NCBI GenBank assembly: GCA_025094145.1 | Contig: JALLLS010000018.1 | Span: 415,966-479,965 of the forward strand | Origin: Spinellus fusiger | Taxonomy: Eukaryota > Mucoromycota > Mucoromycetes > Mucorales > Phycomycetaceae | Direction of reading: 5' to 3' | Length of the DNA: 64,000 nucleotides | In this document: positions 1 to 12,210 of the stretch, piece by piece | How the letters are laid out: each line of letters begins with the position of its first letter | Numbering within the stretch: position 1 is the first letter of the stretch | Translations under genes and position numbers: made by a program | Notes under the pieces: model-generated | The model's database searches: none | Told to the model about the DNA's origin: nothing | Seen by the model: only the letters and a program-made list of their open reading frames with translations

Positions 1-1943
1 TGTCTTGTTGTTGTGTCTTGTTGTTGTTGTTGTTGTTGGGTGTTTCATTAGTATGTAAGTAACTTTGTATGCTGTATGAGTTTAAAGTCCTGGAATCGTT
101 CAAAATGTTAAGTAGCTTTACCTTGTCGCATTAAAATCACCAGGATTTGCCTGTGGGGGGTCGTTAAAAGAGTGTGTCCAGGAAAAAGACATTTGCTGTT
201 GTATGACCACCAGCAAAATGTGCAGAAATGAGAAGGGTAATATAGGTTTTCTTAATAAATATAAATATAAACAAGGCCAATGGAGCCAGAAGAAAAAGAA
301 AAAGAAAGAAAGGAGAGAGAAAGAGGAAAAGAAAAAGAAGTTTGCTATTCGCCGTCCAGTATAAGCTACCAGGCTTAGTTGAACTCCACATGCTCCATTG
401 ACAATTCCAAGTGGATTGGTGCTACCAATGTAAATCCCACTCCATCGATGGGTGGTTATTCATTTAGAAGAGACTCAACAGATATCTACACTTCTTTCAA
501 TTCAATTGCTACCAAAACAACCTTCTCAATTCCTGTCTATGGATCAGAAATGTCTAGAGTGGCTACCTACAAGACATTATTTATCTTTGCACTGTTCTGA
601 GCGCGTGGTTAGAATGTGCAAATGTGCATAGTAACAAGGCCAACAATTGCTCTATATAGAAAGTGAATTCATGGTGGGGCTATAAAATCCCGCCTGTGCT
701 ATTGAGCAACATCAGGAAATAAGGTAAGCTATTACTGCCTTTACTACAAAAATAGGTCCTAATGTTACTGTGAAAATATATATGTTCTTGTAAATATTTC
801 TGTTAATGTGTCAAGAATAGTCAGCTAATCCTCAATACAATAGGTTTATTTGTGAATCTTCTTTTCTATTGGAGAAGAGGCAATAAGAGGTAATAATAGA
901 CCTTCATTAGTGTTCTATCGGCCTTTTATCTTTTTCTTTAGGGTGGAAGAATGCCAAGCTAGCTTGAAAATTGACTGTATAAGTTATTTCTTCCTGCATC
1001 TTCCCAAGCATACATAGTGTTTGATCATAGGATCTAGAAATAGAAACTGAACTCAAATGAGTACAAGAATGTGTAAACAGTCCATCACAATGACAAAGTG
1101 GCAAATCGTAGACTGTTATTGGTGCATAATATGAGCTGCTATCCTTTGCACTCATTGTCTTGGATTGCTCTGCCTCCAGTGACTTGTGGCAATAAAGCAC
1201 TCTTCCTTACTATGTTTATTATGCATAAGGCATGTACAAGCAATGCATCACACCAAAAAGAAAAGAAAAGAAACGGAACAAGTGTTCATACAGTCATCCA
1301 ATGACAATATAAAATAGACTATAGTTGTGGCTGTAGAAACCAAGAATCCTAATATTACTTGCTATTCTATTATGCAACAAGTGACTCTAATGAGGAGATG
1401 TCATAATAGAGTAACTCTACATTGTAGTTTATAGTCTAGACAAGGCACTCGTAAGGAAAACAGAAAAGCTAAAAAACTAAAAAGCTAGAAAAAAAACATA
1501 AAAAAAAAAGATATGCACATTAACCACCCCCTTAATTTTACACGTTTTTTTCATTATTCATTGTTTATTGGTTCATCTTTTTGTGGGAATTGCACTGGGC
1601 ATTGACTGATCGCCCGACAGACTCCTTTCGAGATGAGTATGTATTTTCATCACAAAAGAAAAAAAAAAAAAGAAATCTCAATGCCTCTTATTTCATATAA
1701 ATACATTGCAAAGTGCTCATTTATGACTCCATAAAATAATTATCCAATGGGATGATTTATGGAAGAGACATCCTTAATAGTATTTAATGCCAGACAGTAG
1801 GTAAATTTAATGCACCGCTTTAGGATATTTACCTTTTTTGTGATTTTAATGTGTGGCTTAACTACGGACAGTGGAAGAATCCAGTGAGTAGTGGTGAAGA
1901 CTTGTTTATCTCTCTTTCTGTGTGTTATAGATACATATTCCCA
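1..1943. other. Left-edge intergenic region
   Basis: I find no convincing coding gene here. The first 40 bases are a TTG-rich microsatellite. Short open frames on both strands (for example 379-600 + and 907-1200 -) have no recognisable domain and low-complexity or biased composition. A TATAAAA box at 681-687, followed by a GTAAGC donor-like site at 724, may mark an unannotated transcript. The rest is AT-rich with A-runs. Confidence 0.6.
681..687 (+). promoter_or_regulatory. Possible TATA box of an unannotated transcript
   Basis: TATAAAA lies in a locally GC-richer stretch. About 37 bp downstream there is a clean 5' splice-like site (AAG then GTAAGC at 724), and a pyrimidine-rich acceptor ends at 941. 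The first ATG after that acceptor reaches a stop within four codons, so any spliced product would probably be non-coding. This rests on sequence signals only. Confidence 0.25.
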
Positions 1944-2728
1944 ATGGCAGGCTCAAAATCAAAAACAGCAGCTGGCCAAAAGAGAACTGCTGGAAATCAT
2001 ATCCAAAAGAATAAGCAAAAACAAGTAAAGCGTCAACCTCAAAAGAACCAACAGAAAGTAAGTAGGGTATAGAGTAAAAGGGTCAGTGGAGTAAATTGAC
2101 GGGATCTCTATTATTCTACAGTCCAAACCAGTAGAGGAAAGTCAAGGCAAGTGTATAGACCAGAGATTAAATGTATATCTTACCTTTGTTTCTTATAATG
2201 AAACAGAGTCAGAACCAGAACCAGAACAACTAGAACAAGAGGAAGGACTCTTTGATAATCTCGATGAAAAAATGGATTCTTCAGAATTAGAGCATGTACT
2301 TGAACGCTTAGAGGTTGGAAGAGAGGAGGAGGAAGAAGAGGAGGAAGAAGAGGAAGAGGAAGAAGAAGAAACCTCAAATCTACCCGTACTCAACGATTCA
2401 GACGAAGAGATTGAGGAAGAAGAAGATATCTCCACCTCTGACACAGAAGAAAAGAGCAAATATCAATTGAATGAAGTCAAAAAGAGTACAGAAGCTCAAT
2501 TCAGAGATCATTATATGACTAAAATAACACAAGCATTTGGCACTGATTTGGATACTATAAGACAGGTAGAGGAGTGATACATACTCATCAAATGGTATTT
2601 TACTGACACATCTGTAGGAGGCAAATTTCACTACTATGCGTCTGAATGTTCTTATTAATTCTTTAGAGGCAGGTATAGATATTTTCTCTAGCTTAGAACA
2701 AGATATTATCTTGGCTGAAACTCAATAA
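1944..2728 (+). CDS. RSA3: Ribosome assembly protein 3 (Rsa3-like)
   Basis: This is a nucleolar factor; yeast Rsa3 acts early in 60S subunit assembly. My exon model is 1944-2057, 2122-2146, 2207-2565 and 2618-2728, giving about 202 aa. The start MAGSKSKTAAGQ is followed by a Lys/Gln-rich basic head and a long Glu tract (about residues 75-105). The C-terminal domain, with QFRDHYMTKITQAFG and then NVLINSLEAGIDIFSSLEQD, matches the Rsa3 family signature. An in-frame ATG upstream at 1851 is possible, but 1944 is the natural start. Exon 2 is only 25 nt, and the reading frame requires a GC-AG intron after it (AAG/GCAAGT at 2147). The family call rests on the C-terminal domain. Confidence 0.8.
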
Positions 2729-4295
2729 GATATAAACAAGATAAACTGTACATTTTATTATACTATAAACAAAACATAGAAAAACAGTTGTGTATATCTC
2801 TATACATCAGCTATTAAAATAACAAGTGGCAGTACTGAGCTTACTAGACGTTATAGTATTTAGTAATGACAAAATTCAATAAGATACACTTCATTATGTT
2901 CTTAGTTAGTCTACCTGTAGCATGGGTTTATATCAGTGAGTTAACCGAGACGAGTGATCACTAGGGAATAGAAGACTTGGACCGTTTCTTGGTTCAGAGA
3001 AAATAGATAGAGAATACAATAAGAAAGAATGAATAAGTAGTATTGAATAGTATCAGTTACTATTTATCATACGTTATTAGGGCTATGCCGTATAAAATCC
3101 AAGTGACCTTGCTCAATGTTAGCCAATACTCTATACTGATAAAGAGGACTTTCCAAATAAATGCAAGTGATTTATTTTTCTGTATATCAATCTGAAGCAG
3201 TAGTGTTTTAGTGTGCTTCTCTTGACATTTTGGTCATTGACTGAACATGTATTTATATTCCAACCTAACTGTCCTGTATAAAAAAAAGTATTTAGCTTAT
3301 AGGATTGTATGACTGATTCATCTCACCCATTCTTTACAGTAAGCTGCCATTATTATTTGGACACTTACAATATCACTACCTTCTGTCTTGTATTCATCAT
3401 TCTTTAGACAGCTGTAATGACTTTTGTGCAAATGACCCTATCAATAGCAGCCTATTTATCTATTTTGAAGAGGGTTCACTCAAAGAATGCTATAAATATA
3501 TGTTGTATAGTGTCAATAAAATGGATTGAAAAGGAGTTTGTCTTTTAAACACCTGTCTTTGCTTTTATTTACATTGACGTGCTTCACGACATAAACTATT
3601 GTTTAGAACCTAACGACAAGAACAAGAACAAAATAGACTCTATCTTTTAAAGTAGTAGTATTTGATTCTTAGTTTACTCTGTAAATTCTACACGTATCGC
3701 CTGGTGTGTTCGTTGTAGTCATTTCTATGCATTTAAGAGCAACCTCTCTATTTATAATACTATAGTGTTAAGAACAGCATCCGTAGTATCTGAATATTTG
3801 TCATTTTCAGATCCTTTATTAATAACATAAACTAAAATATTTATATCCAATGGTTCCAGATACAATGCTTTATGATATATTTCTTCTAATGTACCCATAC
3901 CAATAATTAATACATAGGTTGCTACTATATTAATTATTGGTATTGATTAAAACATTATTTTGTTGCTAGGAAAAAGAAACAAAGATAAACTCATCCATTA
4001 TATCAATCAGACACTTTTTATTGTTAGAGTTGATACTAAATAATAGTGACTAGATATCTACTATGAAGAATACAATCCACTCATATCATTTAAACAACAA
4101 CAACAGCGATATTATTATCAATAATAAATATACAAGTCTGATACTCATAGACTTATATAAAGTGTAATCATAATGCGAGATGGCTTGTTTCTTATACTGT
4201 AATAAACCTCTATAACCTACATACTAAATAGAAACAAATCATATTTTTGTAGTTGTGTAGTCCAAGAGAGTAGATTGACAGTAGTTTCCCGTCTT
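2729..4295. other. AT-rich intergenic region
   Basis: This lies between the convergent 3' ends of the RSA3-like gene and MED1. It has no long open frame, no recognised domain and no structured RNA that I can identify. The sequence is AT-rich, with scattered short direct repeats. It probably includes both 3' UTRs. Confidence 0.6.
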
Positions 4296-5857
4296 TCAAT
4301 CACTGACATCCATCTTCATGAACTTCTCTTCTTGCCACATATTGATATCTTCGTATCTTTCGCGCTTTAATCCTGCATTCTCTGCCTTGACCATGATCTG
4401 ATCATCACACTGCTTTATACGCTTCCACAGCCAACTCATCAATAGAGGGATACTATAGCCTGTCTGGAGCACCTTGGTCATCTTTTCCTCATCAAACACA
4501 TAGGGATTCCATATCATCAGTTGGTGGTGTGTATCATAAAGAGCACAGGGCTGATCAAGATGAACGGTTGGCCGTGCAGGCGTCTCAGGTGAAATATCAA
4601 TGGCGAGAGGAATTAAAGTAAGTAAGGAAACTGTCTGGGTGGGTGGGAGAGACAGTGTAAGGTGGAGTGTGTTGGGTGCATCTATGGCTGCTACTTCGAT
4701 TTGGAATGCAGTATTTATGTAATTCTCTTCTATGAAGGAAGAGTGAGTCCCTGTTGAAATACAAGTTTAATAAGTTACCCTTTAGGATCTCATCCAGGGA
4801 TAATGCTTTAGACGTCTGTAGAGGCGTTGTTGTGCAAGGATAAATAGTCTGATGAAAGATACTTTGGAAGAGATTATTGTACATGTGTTGTTGGCGGAGA
4901 CACTATAAAAAGGCTAATAAGCTCACTGTATCTTTTTTGTTTTGTTTAAAAATTAGTAGGTACACACTACCTGAATAATATTAAATAATTGAACAGGATG
5001 GTTGAAGGCTATTCGTTTCAAGAGTTTGCCAGATGTCTCTCGAGAAGCTATCCACTTGTAATCATGTTCTTCATGTTCTTCCGCTTTCTACAAGAACATG
5101 ATCAAGTCAATTATACAGAAACATCAGGATTTAGCTTACCAATTTCCATAGCTTGCTTGACATGGGTGCTTTCTCCTGAGCAGCAGCAGCAGTACCTGTT
5201 GACTTATGAGCGTCATGAGCCTACAGTTTAACAGTAAAAAAAGTCAGTTTTATCTCTTTCTTTGTCTCTTTTATCTCTTTTTTTTCTTTACCAAGAGATC
5301 CTCTAATGAAAGTATGCCTGATATTGACTTTGTAGGTATCTGTTGACTTGCTGTGTCTGTGAACATACTGTATAAGTCCACCTATCTACTGGACATGACT
5401 TTATCTACCTTGTTTTGTTAGTCCAGTCATTTTCATCAACTTTTGCAGAATCAGGTCAGAGGTAGGAATAGGAGGGTCCAATGTAACTACAAATCGTAAA
5501 AAGATAGCAGGAGATCCTGGATGTGTTGGTAGTGGCTTTACAAATCGCATGGGCTGTATGAACTTTGGCGACAATGTCTCTTTAACTATCTTGTAGTGTA
5601 TTCTAATCATTGTCAAGCTCTGTTCATTCCTTGTGCATTTGTCTCTACACAACTCACCCATTGTTACTTTCTCGGATGGACTCTTCTGTTTCATCAAAAC
5701 CCAAAAGATAATTCATTCTTGTTGGAGGAAGGAACTGCTGAGGATGAAGAGAAGATTCAAAAGACACCAATAGTTTGGAGGTCATGGATAGAGCTGGATG
5801 GTTCTGGTCTAAGTAGATTGAGTATTCTTTATAGTGAGATAACACACACACACACAT

Positions 5858-5891
<34 letters not shown>

Positions 5892-7211
5892 TATTCTCTA
5901 GGCCATGTACCTTTTTCTATGCTTTCCTGTACACTGGTCCAGTCATTGCCAAGCACATACTTCTTCTCTAGCCAATAAGAAATAGAAATACCGGGATAAT
6001 CGAGGTGCAAACTGGGAATACCGTGGCCCTCCATAAGCACAGCGGCTAAATCGTCTGAAAGAAGTAGTCTAAGCATGTCATAAGAAATGAATTGCAAGAA
6101 AGAGTCACTACCTACGCTTCTTGACTGCAGATGGATTTAAGATCGGCCAACAATCCTTTGATAATCATGAAAAAGTCAGTGGAAGTGTATTTAACATTCA
6201 AGCGATCGTAGAGTGCCAATGTTCCCAGATTGCGTTTGAAAAGATCCAGGTTTCTTGACTGGAGGTTATGAGCAAGCATACGATCCACCTTTGTTAATGA
6301 AAGAAGAGCAGATGAATAAGTGATGTTTCAAGAGAAAGACTCACTCTTTCATCCTGATCATTCTGGAGTGCTTCAGAAACATAAGTTACTTTGGTACGCA
6401 TGACTCTTCCCGTAGCATCAATATCAATCTTATTATTAGTCAACAAGAAGTGAACTGATCTTTCTTACATCCACCACAATAACAGTACCACCTAAGGTGA
6501 TCGTTGTCATTGGCACACCCGAGGCTGTCCTTTGTGAAGAATCAACAAATGTCATCAAGCTAAAACAAAAACATAACCCTTTTTAGTATGTAACTACCTA
6601 CAGATATATTCTGTCTTTGGCTAGTATTTACCCCATAGACTGTGCCAATCTCTCTAGTTTTTGTGTCTCAATCTTTGCCTTTGCTTCACTCATATCGTCT
6701 AAAGAGAGATCCAGATAATCGCGTGTGTGTTTAAGCGTGTTCTTCACTCGCAAGACGGAACTTTCTAAAAGTGCCTGTTCCTTTATACCACTTTCTCTGT
6801 TAGTCCCATGTATTCTTCTTTAACGCTCAGATGTTACTTTTAAGTGAGTAAAGTGTTTCCTAAAAGCGGGATCTGCTCCCTGGCCCATTTTCAGCACATC
6901 ACCCAAGACTTCATTCTCAAACTGTGAACAAATAGCACGAATGGCATCAATATGATGAGAGAACTCTTGACGAGCCTTGTCAATATTCACTGGTCCAAAG
7001 ACATGCAACTCTAGAGTTCAAAGGTCATTCCCTTGGTCCTTTCTTCTTCTTTCTTTCTTTTACCATTGCCATGACCATGGATGGAGGGCTCAGACGCATG
7101 ACTCTCTGACGGAGACAGTATCGGCCACTGTTTTTGAAGGTGTTTTAGGCAATCCTGAAGGCCAAATACACAAGTACTTATTGCATTCTTTGGCTCAGGT
7201 GCTTTTGACAT
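4296..7211 (-). CDS. MED1: Mediator complex subunit 1 (fungal Med1)
   Basis: This is a subunit of the Mediator middle module, linking activators to RNA polymerase II. The start is MSKAPEPKNAIS at 7211. Clear exons include 7211-7064 and 7010-6838, with roughly ten exons in all down to the stop at 4296. The pieces read in family order: a helical N-terminus; LDLSLDDMSEAKAKIETQKL followed by RLAQSMG (about 6.7 kb); GVPMTTITLGGTVIVVD (6.5 kb); NLDLFKRNLGTLALYDRL (6.2 kb); HGIPSLHLDYPGISISYWLE (6.0 kb); and a C-terminal VLQTGYSIPLLMSWLWKRI. These match the fungal Med1 (PF10744-type) domain. The exon 2/3 junction near 6.80-6.84 kb could not be put in phase with simple GT-AG sites and needs cDNA. One intron holds CA and TA microsatellites (5843-5891). 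Confidence 0.8.
5843..5891. repeat. CA/TA dinucleotide microsatellite in a MED1 intron
   Basis: A run of CA repeats is followed directly by a run of TA repeats, inside an inferred intron of the MED1 gene. Confidence 0.85.
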
Positions 7212-7411
7212 GAGAAATACATCTCACTGTGGGGTGGCCATGCTCCTATTTTTTATTTATTCAAAATTGTGACTAGATCCAAAAAAAAAAAAAAGATGCC
7301 TGTTGTTCTTCAAGCGCAAGTATATCTGGGGAAGGTGGGTTGGTGATTGATAAGTAGGCGTATGGATAAGTATAGCAGTGGAATAAGTATCTACTAAAGA
7401 AAGATACTTTC

Positions 7412-8812
7412 TTATTGGAAAGAGAGTACACTTTCTCTTCTTTTATCCTCAAATACTAGTTTACCAAACTCATAACTAGATATCATAATGGCACATCCAG
7501 GTGCTATTCTCATGACACGCGGGGTGACGCCTTGTAGAAAGAGGAGAGAAAAAGATGAGTGTGAATGGACTAGTAATTGAATCCAGTGGAGTGAGTGTCT
7601 ACCTCTGAACAGGCCACGGTATCCTTCCTGAGAGATGATAGTATGTATCATTTGAACAGTAGAGACATCTGTGCATGGCTCAATATCAGTATCAGACACA
7701 CCGATGTAGTCTATTTACTTTTAACAGAGCTCAATTGACGTTGTGTTTTGATGAGATCAAAAGGAGTGGTCAGAGCAGCAGCAACCTAATCATCCCTAGT
7801 CAATCCATGACTCTTTTGTAGTATTTACCATGCCAGAACTAGCACCTGCAATAAAAGATGTCTGTAGATTGGAGAATGTGTTGCGCTGGTAACCAGAGAC
7901 TGATTCTAACTCACGCTTAACACTTTCATATCCCATCCAATAAAATGCTAAGTCAATGGATAAGTTGGTTCTTTTTCTTATTTCTTTTATACCTGAGAAG
8001 GGGGCATCTCTTAACAATGTGACTTTTAGTCCTCTCCATAATGAAGAAATACCGTCTCTTTTTACCATAGAAACAACAGTATTCCATACATCTATTAAAA
8101 AAAAGAATAACAAGTCAATAAGGAAGAGTAACTGTATTTTACCTATGACACTCTGTGTGCCATTTGCTGCTTGCAACCGAGTGCGGAATAATTCAAGCGG
8201 AGACACCATGGTGGCAGCAGTGACTATACACAAGATAAATATTCGACAGCCCTGGTGTCCAGTTGCTAGGCAACCCATACACTCTTAATAAATAGAGAAA
8301 TAATAATCACTTCTTGCTATGGCCCCTGCCCAGAGAGGAGATGTGTCGTACAAAACAGAATCTGCAAATCGAGAAGACTGCACCTGCTGTTTTATCCAAT
8401 CATAACCAGAGAAATAGATGACTGTAGAAGGGACTGCCATTATCAGTCCAGCAGAAACACCTCTCCACAACTTAAAGAAGCCTTCCTCCTTAACAATAAG
8501 CCTCATAGCTGCCTAGAAAGAGGGAGTCATATATATAAATATATAAAGATAAAAGGAAGGATTTATTTCAATAGATCCAATGTCTATTGCTTACTAGAGT
8601 AGTTTGTGGCTGTGTAGCTGTGTAGGCTGTCCGTTGAGGAACAAATTGACTTTGCATGCGTACTTTTACAACATCAAGAGGAGTCACTATAGTTTCATGT
8701 CAACTAACCACCAAAATACTACACACAAACTCATAAAGGTAGTGAAAAGTCCACCAGAACAGGCAGACACCATGCGTTCTGTTGAGGTGATATTTCCATC
8801 TACAGCTAACAT
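7412..8812 (-). CDS. MTM1: Mitochondrial carrier, Mtm1/SLC25A39-40 type
   Basis: This is an inner-membrane carrier of the SLC25 family. The SLC25A39/40 branch imports glutathione into mitochondria and supports Fe-S cluster and manganese-enzyme maturation. The start is MLAVDGNITSTERM at 8812. Three carrier repeats are visible: MTPLDVVKVRMQSQFVPQR with EEGFFKLWRGVSAGL; MVSPLELFRTRLQAANGTQ with DGISSLWRGLKVTLLRDAPF and FYWMGYESVKREL; and TTPFDLIKTQRQL with EGYRGLFRGVTPRVMRIAPG. Each carries the Px[DE]xx[KR] signature (PLDVVK, PLELFR, PFDLIK). There are several short introns, including one near 7545-7600. The stop is at 7412. The subfamily call comes from the N-terminal and third-repeat motifs. 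The exact substrate cannot be read from the sequence. Confidence 0.8.
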
Positions 8813-9477
8813 TGGAGGGAGAATAAGAAAGAGAAAGACACTGAGAGAAAGACTGAAGTATGTCTATTGCTGACTAGGTCCAGAACAAAATGCACAAGAA
8901 ATAAACAAATAAATTCAAGGAAAAAAAGAGAAAAAAAAAAGTCAACAGAAAGAATGCTCAATTTACAGGCACTTTTTTTTGTATATTGGGCTGAAAATGA
9001 AATGCGTAGAGCTATTCTCTTGGAAGCAACAGACTTACTGTACTCTTTCTCTGCCTATTTACCTATCCACCTTAGATATATAGTTATATAGATACCCTGT
9101 CTTGTAAATACTGTGCTGTGGTAGTGTAGTGTACTGTAGTGTAGTGTAGTGATTGATTGATTGATTGATATAAAGAGACAGAGCGGACTAATGTTCTCGG
9201 ATGACTCAATCCTAAACATAAAAAGAAAACATACATAAGATATCTTGATGTGTGGCCATTGGATCTGATAGGATTGGATCTGATAACATAAGTGGGAATG
9301 CTCGTCTACTCAAATTTTTTCCCGGAAATAGTATAACAAAACCCAACAAGTGAATCCTATAAAGATCTACTCTTATAATAGTCAAAGAAGAGTAAAGATG
9401 ACAAGAGAAAATTACCTTCTTATCAGTAGAAAAAAGTATTCATTCTTACTCTTTTTTTTTTTTGGCTGAACATACTA
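8813..9477. other. Intergenic region upstream of the carrier gene
   Basis: This holds the presumed promoter of the carrier gene. A simple repeat at about 9119-9168 consists of GTAGT units followed by GATT units. Open frames on the + strand here are antisense to the carrier's 5' end or Lys-rich low complexity. No gene is supported. Confidence 0.55.
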
Positions 9478-10064
9478 CAGCCCCATCCAATTGAATTGAA
9501 TATTTTTGAAAATAAATATTGACGAAATAGATAAGACATATTCAACATTAAATAACACCTCTCCACTGGTCGTCTATTTAATTGACATGTTCCTTAGCCC
9601 AACAAAGCCTTTTCTCTTTGTGTTTTACAGTGAAGGCTGGCTTGTGATCTACAAAAAAGATCCGAACCCTAACTGATTGTAGTAACTGATAAGGATATTT
9701 CTACATACATCCACCTCAAACTCGAACATATCTAATTTCCAACTTCAGTTGATTATATGAGGCAAATGTATCCTTTCTAATGACCTTTTCCAAGTGTCTG
9801 AGGTTCCTCTAATTAATTTTTTGAACTATGGGCTTTTTCATCTCAAGTACGCTGGCAATGACAGGCAACTTTAATTCAGTCTTAAACAGGCAATAGATGT
9901 CCTATAATCTTTTATCTTCTGCTTTATTATATTTTCCACAGATGCGAGTTTCTGGAATTCCATCAGAGATGCTATATTGCTTTAATAATATGTGAAAAGA
10001 AAAAGAGTTTTATGTATATTTCTATAAAAAGGTATTTATTTATTAAATTCAATTGAGTATGACT
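9478..10064. mobile_element. Internally deleted Tc1-like element (MITE-like)
   Basis: A TA dinucleotide at 9476-9477 precedes CAGCCCCATCCAATTGAATT. The inverse of this end reappears at about 10042-10064 (AATTCAATTGAGTATGACTA). The first about 50 bp, and a block at about 9560-9710, closely match the ends and internal sequence of the larger Tc1-like element at 30178-31077. The match includes the run around TTCCTTAGCCCAACAAAGCC. The catalytic part of the transposase is missing, so this is a non-autonomous deletion derivative of about 0.6 kb. Confidence 0.7.
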
Positions 10065-10257
10065 AAATAACAATCAACTAATAGATGTTGATATTATAAA
10101 GATCCAAATTGAAAGTCTAATGTTTTTATTAATATTATTATTTTTCCTAAGAACAAAAAAGAAATATCTAAAACATAGTATGAAATCTTAATAAATAAAT
10201 AAATAAAATGTCAAACAATCAGAACAGTAGAAATAGACCCCAAGTGGCGTTTTTTTT

Positions 10258-11992
10258 TTATAATTCTCTTGCCAACGAATGTACTGATTTCTGTGATCGA
10301 TAGAGTCCAAGTCGAACAATAGCCAGCGTCAATACGCCTAGACATAAGAAAGAAGACACTACTGCAATCTTGAATGTGCTTCTAAAGCAAACTGTACCAT
10401 AACAGACATGTGAGTCTTGTTGTTTTGCCTCCTTATCATAGAGAGAACCAAACAAGATATTGAACAACTGACTCCCGATGGCTGGTGCAAACAATATCCA
10501 ACCCCTAAAAGAATGAATTCTAGTGATTGTTGTTGTATGCACTTTTTGTATATTTCTCATTACCAGTTCTTAGCAAAAGCCTACAATAAACCAGTTAGAT
10601 GGCATCACTACAAAATAGTAATAAAAATAAAAATAAAAACCACTACTTGCCTTGATACCGAGTTCAGCAGTAATGGAAGGAGCAACCCCAAACCCAATGC
10701 CATACACTGCTGCAATGATAAAAGTAGAGAAGATCAGATCATCCACTGTTTTCACCATGGTCATATAAACACTAGCCAACACTAAACACACAACAGACAC
10801 CCAGAAGATCCACAGACGATGAATGCCATAACGCATCTTTAGGAAATCGCTCAGTGCACCAAAGAATGCACGAGAAAAACAATTGACAATACTAAACAGA
10901 GACACATGGATATTTCTGATATGTTGTGAAGAGTGTCCTAGAGGAGAAAGAGTCTCTACTAGGATTCCAATGCTAGCCAAGTACACATAGCCCACACCAA
11001 TATTAATAAACAGAGTAGCAATCAGTGCAAGTGACAATGGGTGGAACAGCAACTCTAAGCCTGTGATTTCCTGTGGGCGTGGTAAGCTATAAGGAGACTT
11101 CTCCTGGGACTCCTCAGTAGAAACTACTGAATAGTCTTTGGATTTCTTGTGGGTCTGAAGTGGGCCTAGTACAGTGGATCCCATAAAAAGCCCAATAGCC
11201 ATTGCAAATGCCATAAATATAAGAAATCCAAACGTTCCATCGACCTGTTCTGCTGATGACTTGAAGTAAATATCATTGATTTGCGAGAAGACAAGACCAG
11301 AAAGACCCAAGGCTGCACTTGTCAACCCCATAGCAATGCCCCGATGGGTGATGAAATTGCAGGACTAGACATACAGTGTCAATAGGACACCTCTCCTCGA
11401 CTCTACCTGTGAATCTAATACACATAGATATGCAGACGCACCTGCCATACCTGTCATGGCAAGATAAAGAATCGTCAGTCCCAGACAGTCTGGCAGATGT
11501 CCCGCATAGGTTTGAGCTAGTAAAAAGTATCCACTGAAACCCAAGAGAGATCCAAATCGAAGTGTACTGGTTTAATTTAGTCCATTCAGGTTCAATGAAA
11601 AAAGATTACCTTGGTATTCCTCGTGTTTCAATAAGCCATGCATTGAGTGGGCCTGAGAATGAGACCCCAATAAATGAAGCTGTGCTGACAAGGCTGTTTT
11701 GTAGTGCAGTCCACCCAAAGCGTGTGGCCAATGAAGACCCGTAAGCAGGATACACATATTGAGGACCCGACATAACAGCTACAAGCAGAGCCATTCCAAA
11801 GGACATGCCTAATGTCACCATGAAAGACACTGAAGAAGTAAAAAAAAAAAAAAAAAGATGTTCACTGGAAGAAAAGAGACAAAAAAACTCAGGGAGATTC
11901 ATACTATAAAGATCTTCTCTGAGATTGAATTGAAAATAAAGTGAATCCAATATAGGTCTATATTTAGAATTTGCAGGTGTCATTGAGCCCAT
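10258..11992 (-). CDS. Nodulin-like MFS transporter
   Basis: This is a membrane transporter of the nodulin-like/Mch1-related branch of the major facilitator superfamily. The substrate is unknown. The start is MGSMTPANSKYRPIL at 11992, with a first intron of about 76 bp that restores phase (A/TG). Hydrophobic segments typical of a 12-TM protein follow: VTLGMSFGMALLVAVMSGPQ with YAYPxYG-like context, GLTSAALGLSGLVFSQI, LIATLFINIGVGYVYLASIG, LWIFWVSVVCLVLASVYMTM and GWILFAPAIGSQLFNILFG. A hydrophilic loop of about 40 residues lies mid-protein. The 3' end has a 17-nt micro-exon at 10564-10580, encoding AFAKN plus part of Trp. It is preceded by a GC-AG intron (10581-10650) and gives the family-typical join GIK-AFAKNW-GWILFAP. 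The C-terminal loop has the Cys-rich HVCYGTVCFRSTF. The protein is about 500 aa. Confidence 0.75.
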
Positions 11993-12210
11993 TTAAAGAA
12001 ATAAAAATTCACAAGAAGAGATGACAAGAATATATATTACTAAAATAGGATGAAAGATGAAGTGTCGATTCATGGGTTGTCTTGGTAACAGTGATGACTA
12101 TGATTTTGAGCCCACTCTACACCTATCTACTGTTTTATGAATATGTAGGGCATAAAAAAAGACGATCCTTTCTTCTTCTTCTATTAATTCAATGTCTTTT
12201 TAGCTCTTAA

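Noticed and set aside
907..1304. Open frames on both strands (97 and 68 aa)
   Set aside because: No start context, splice partners or domain; probably chance.
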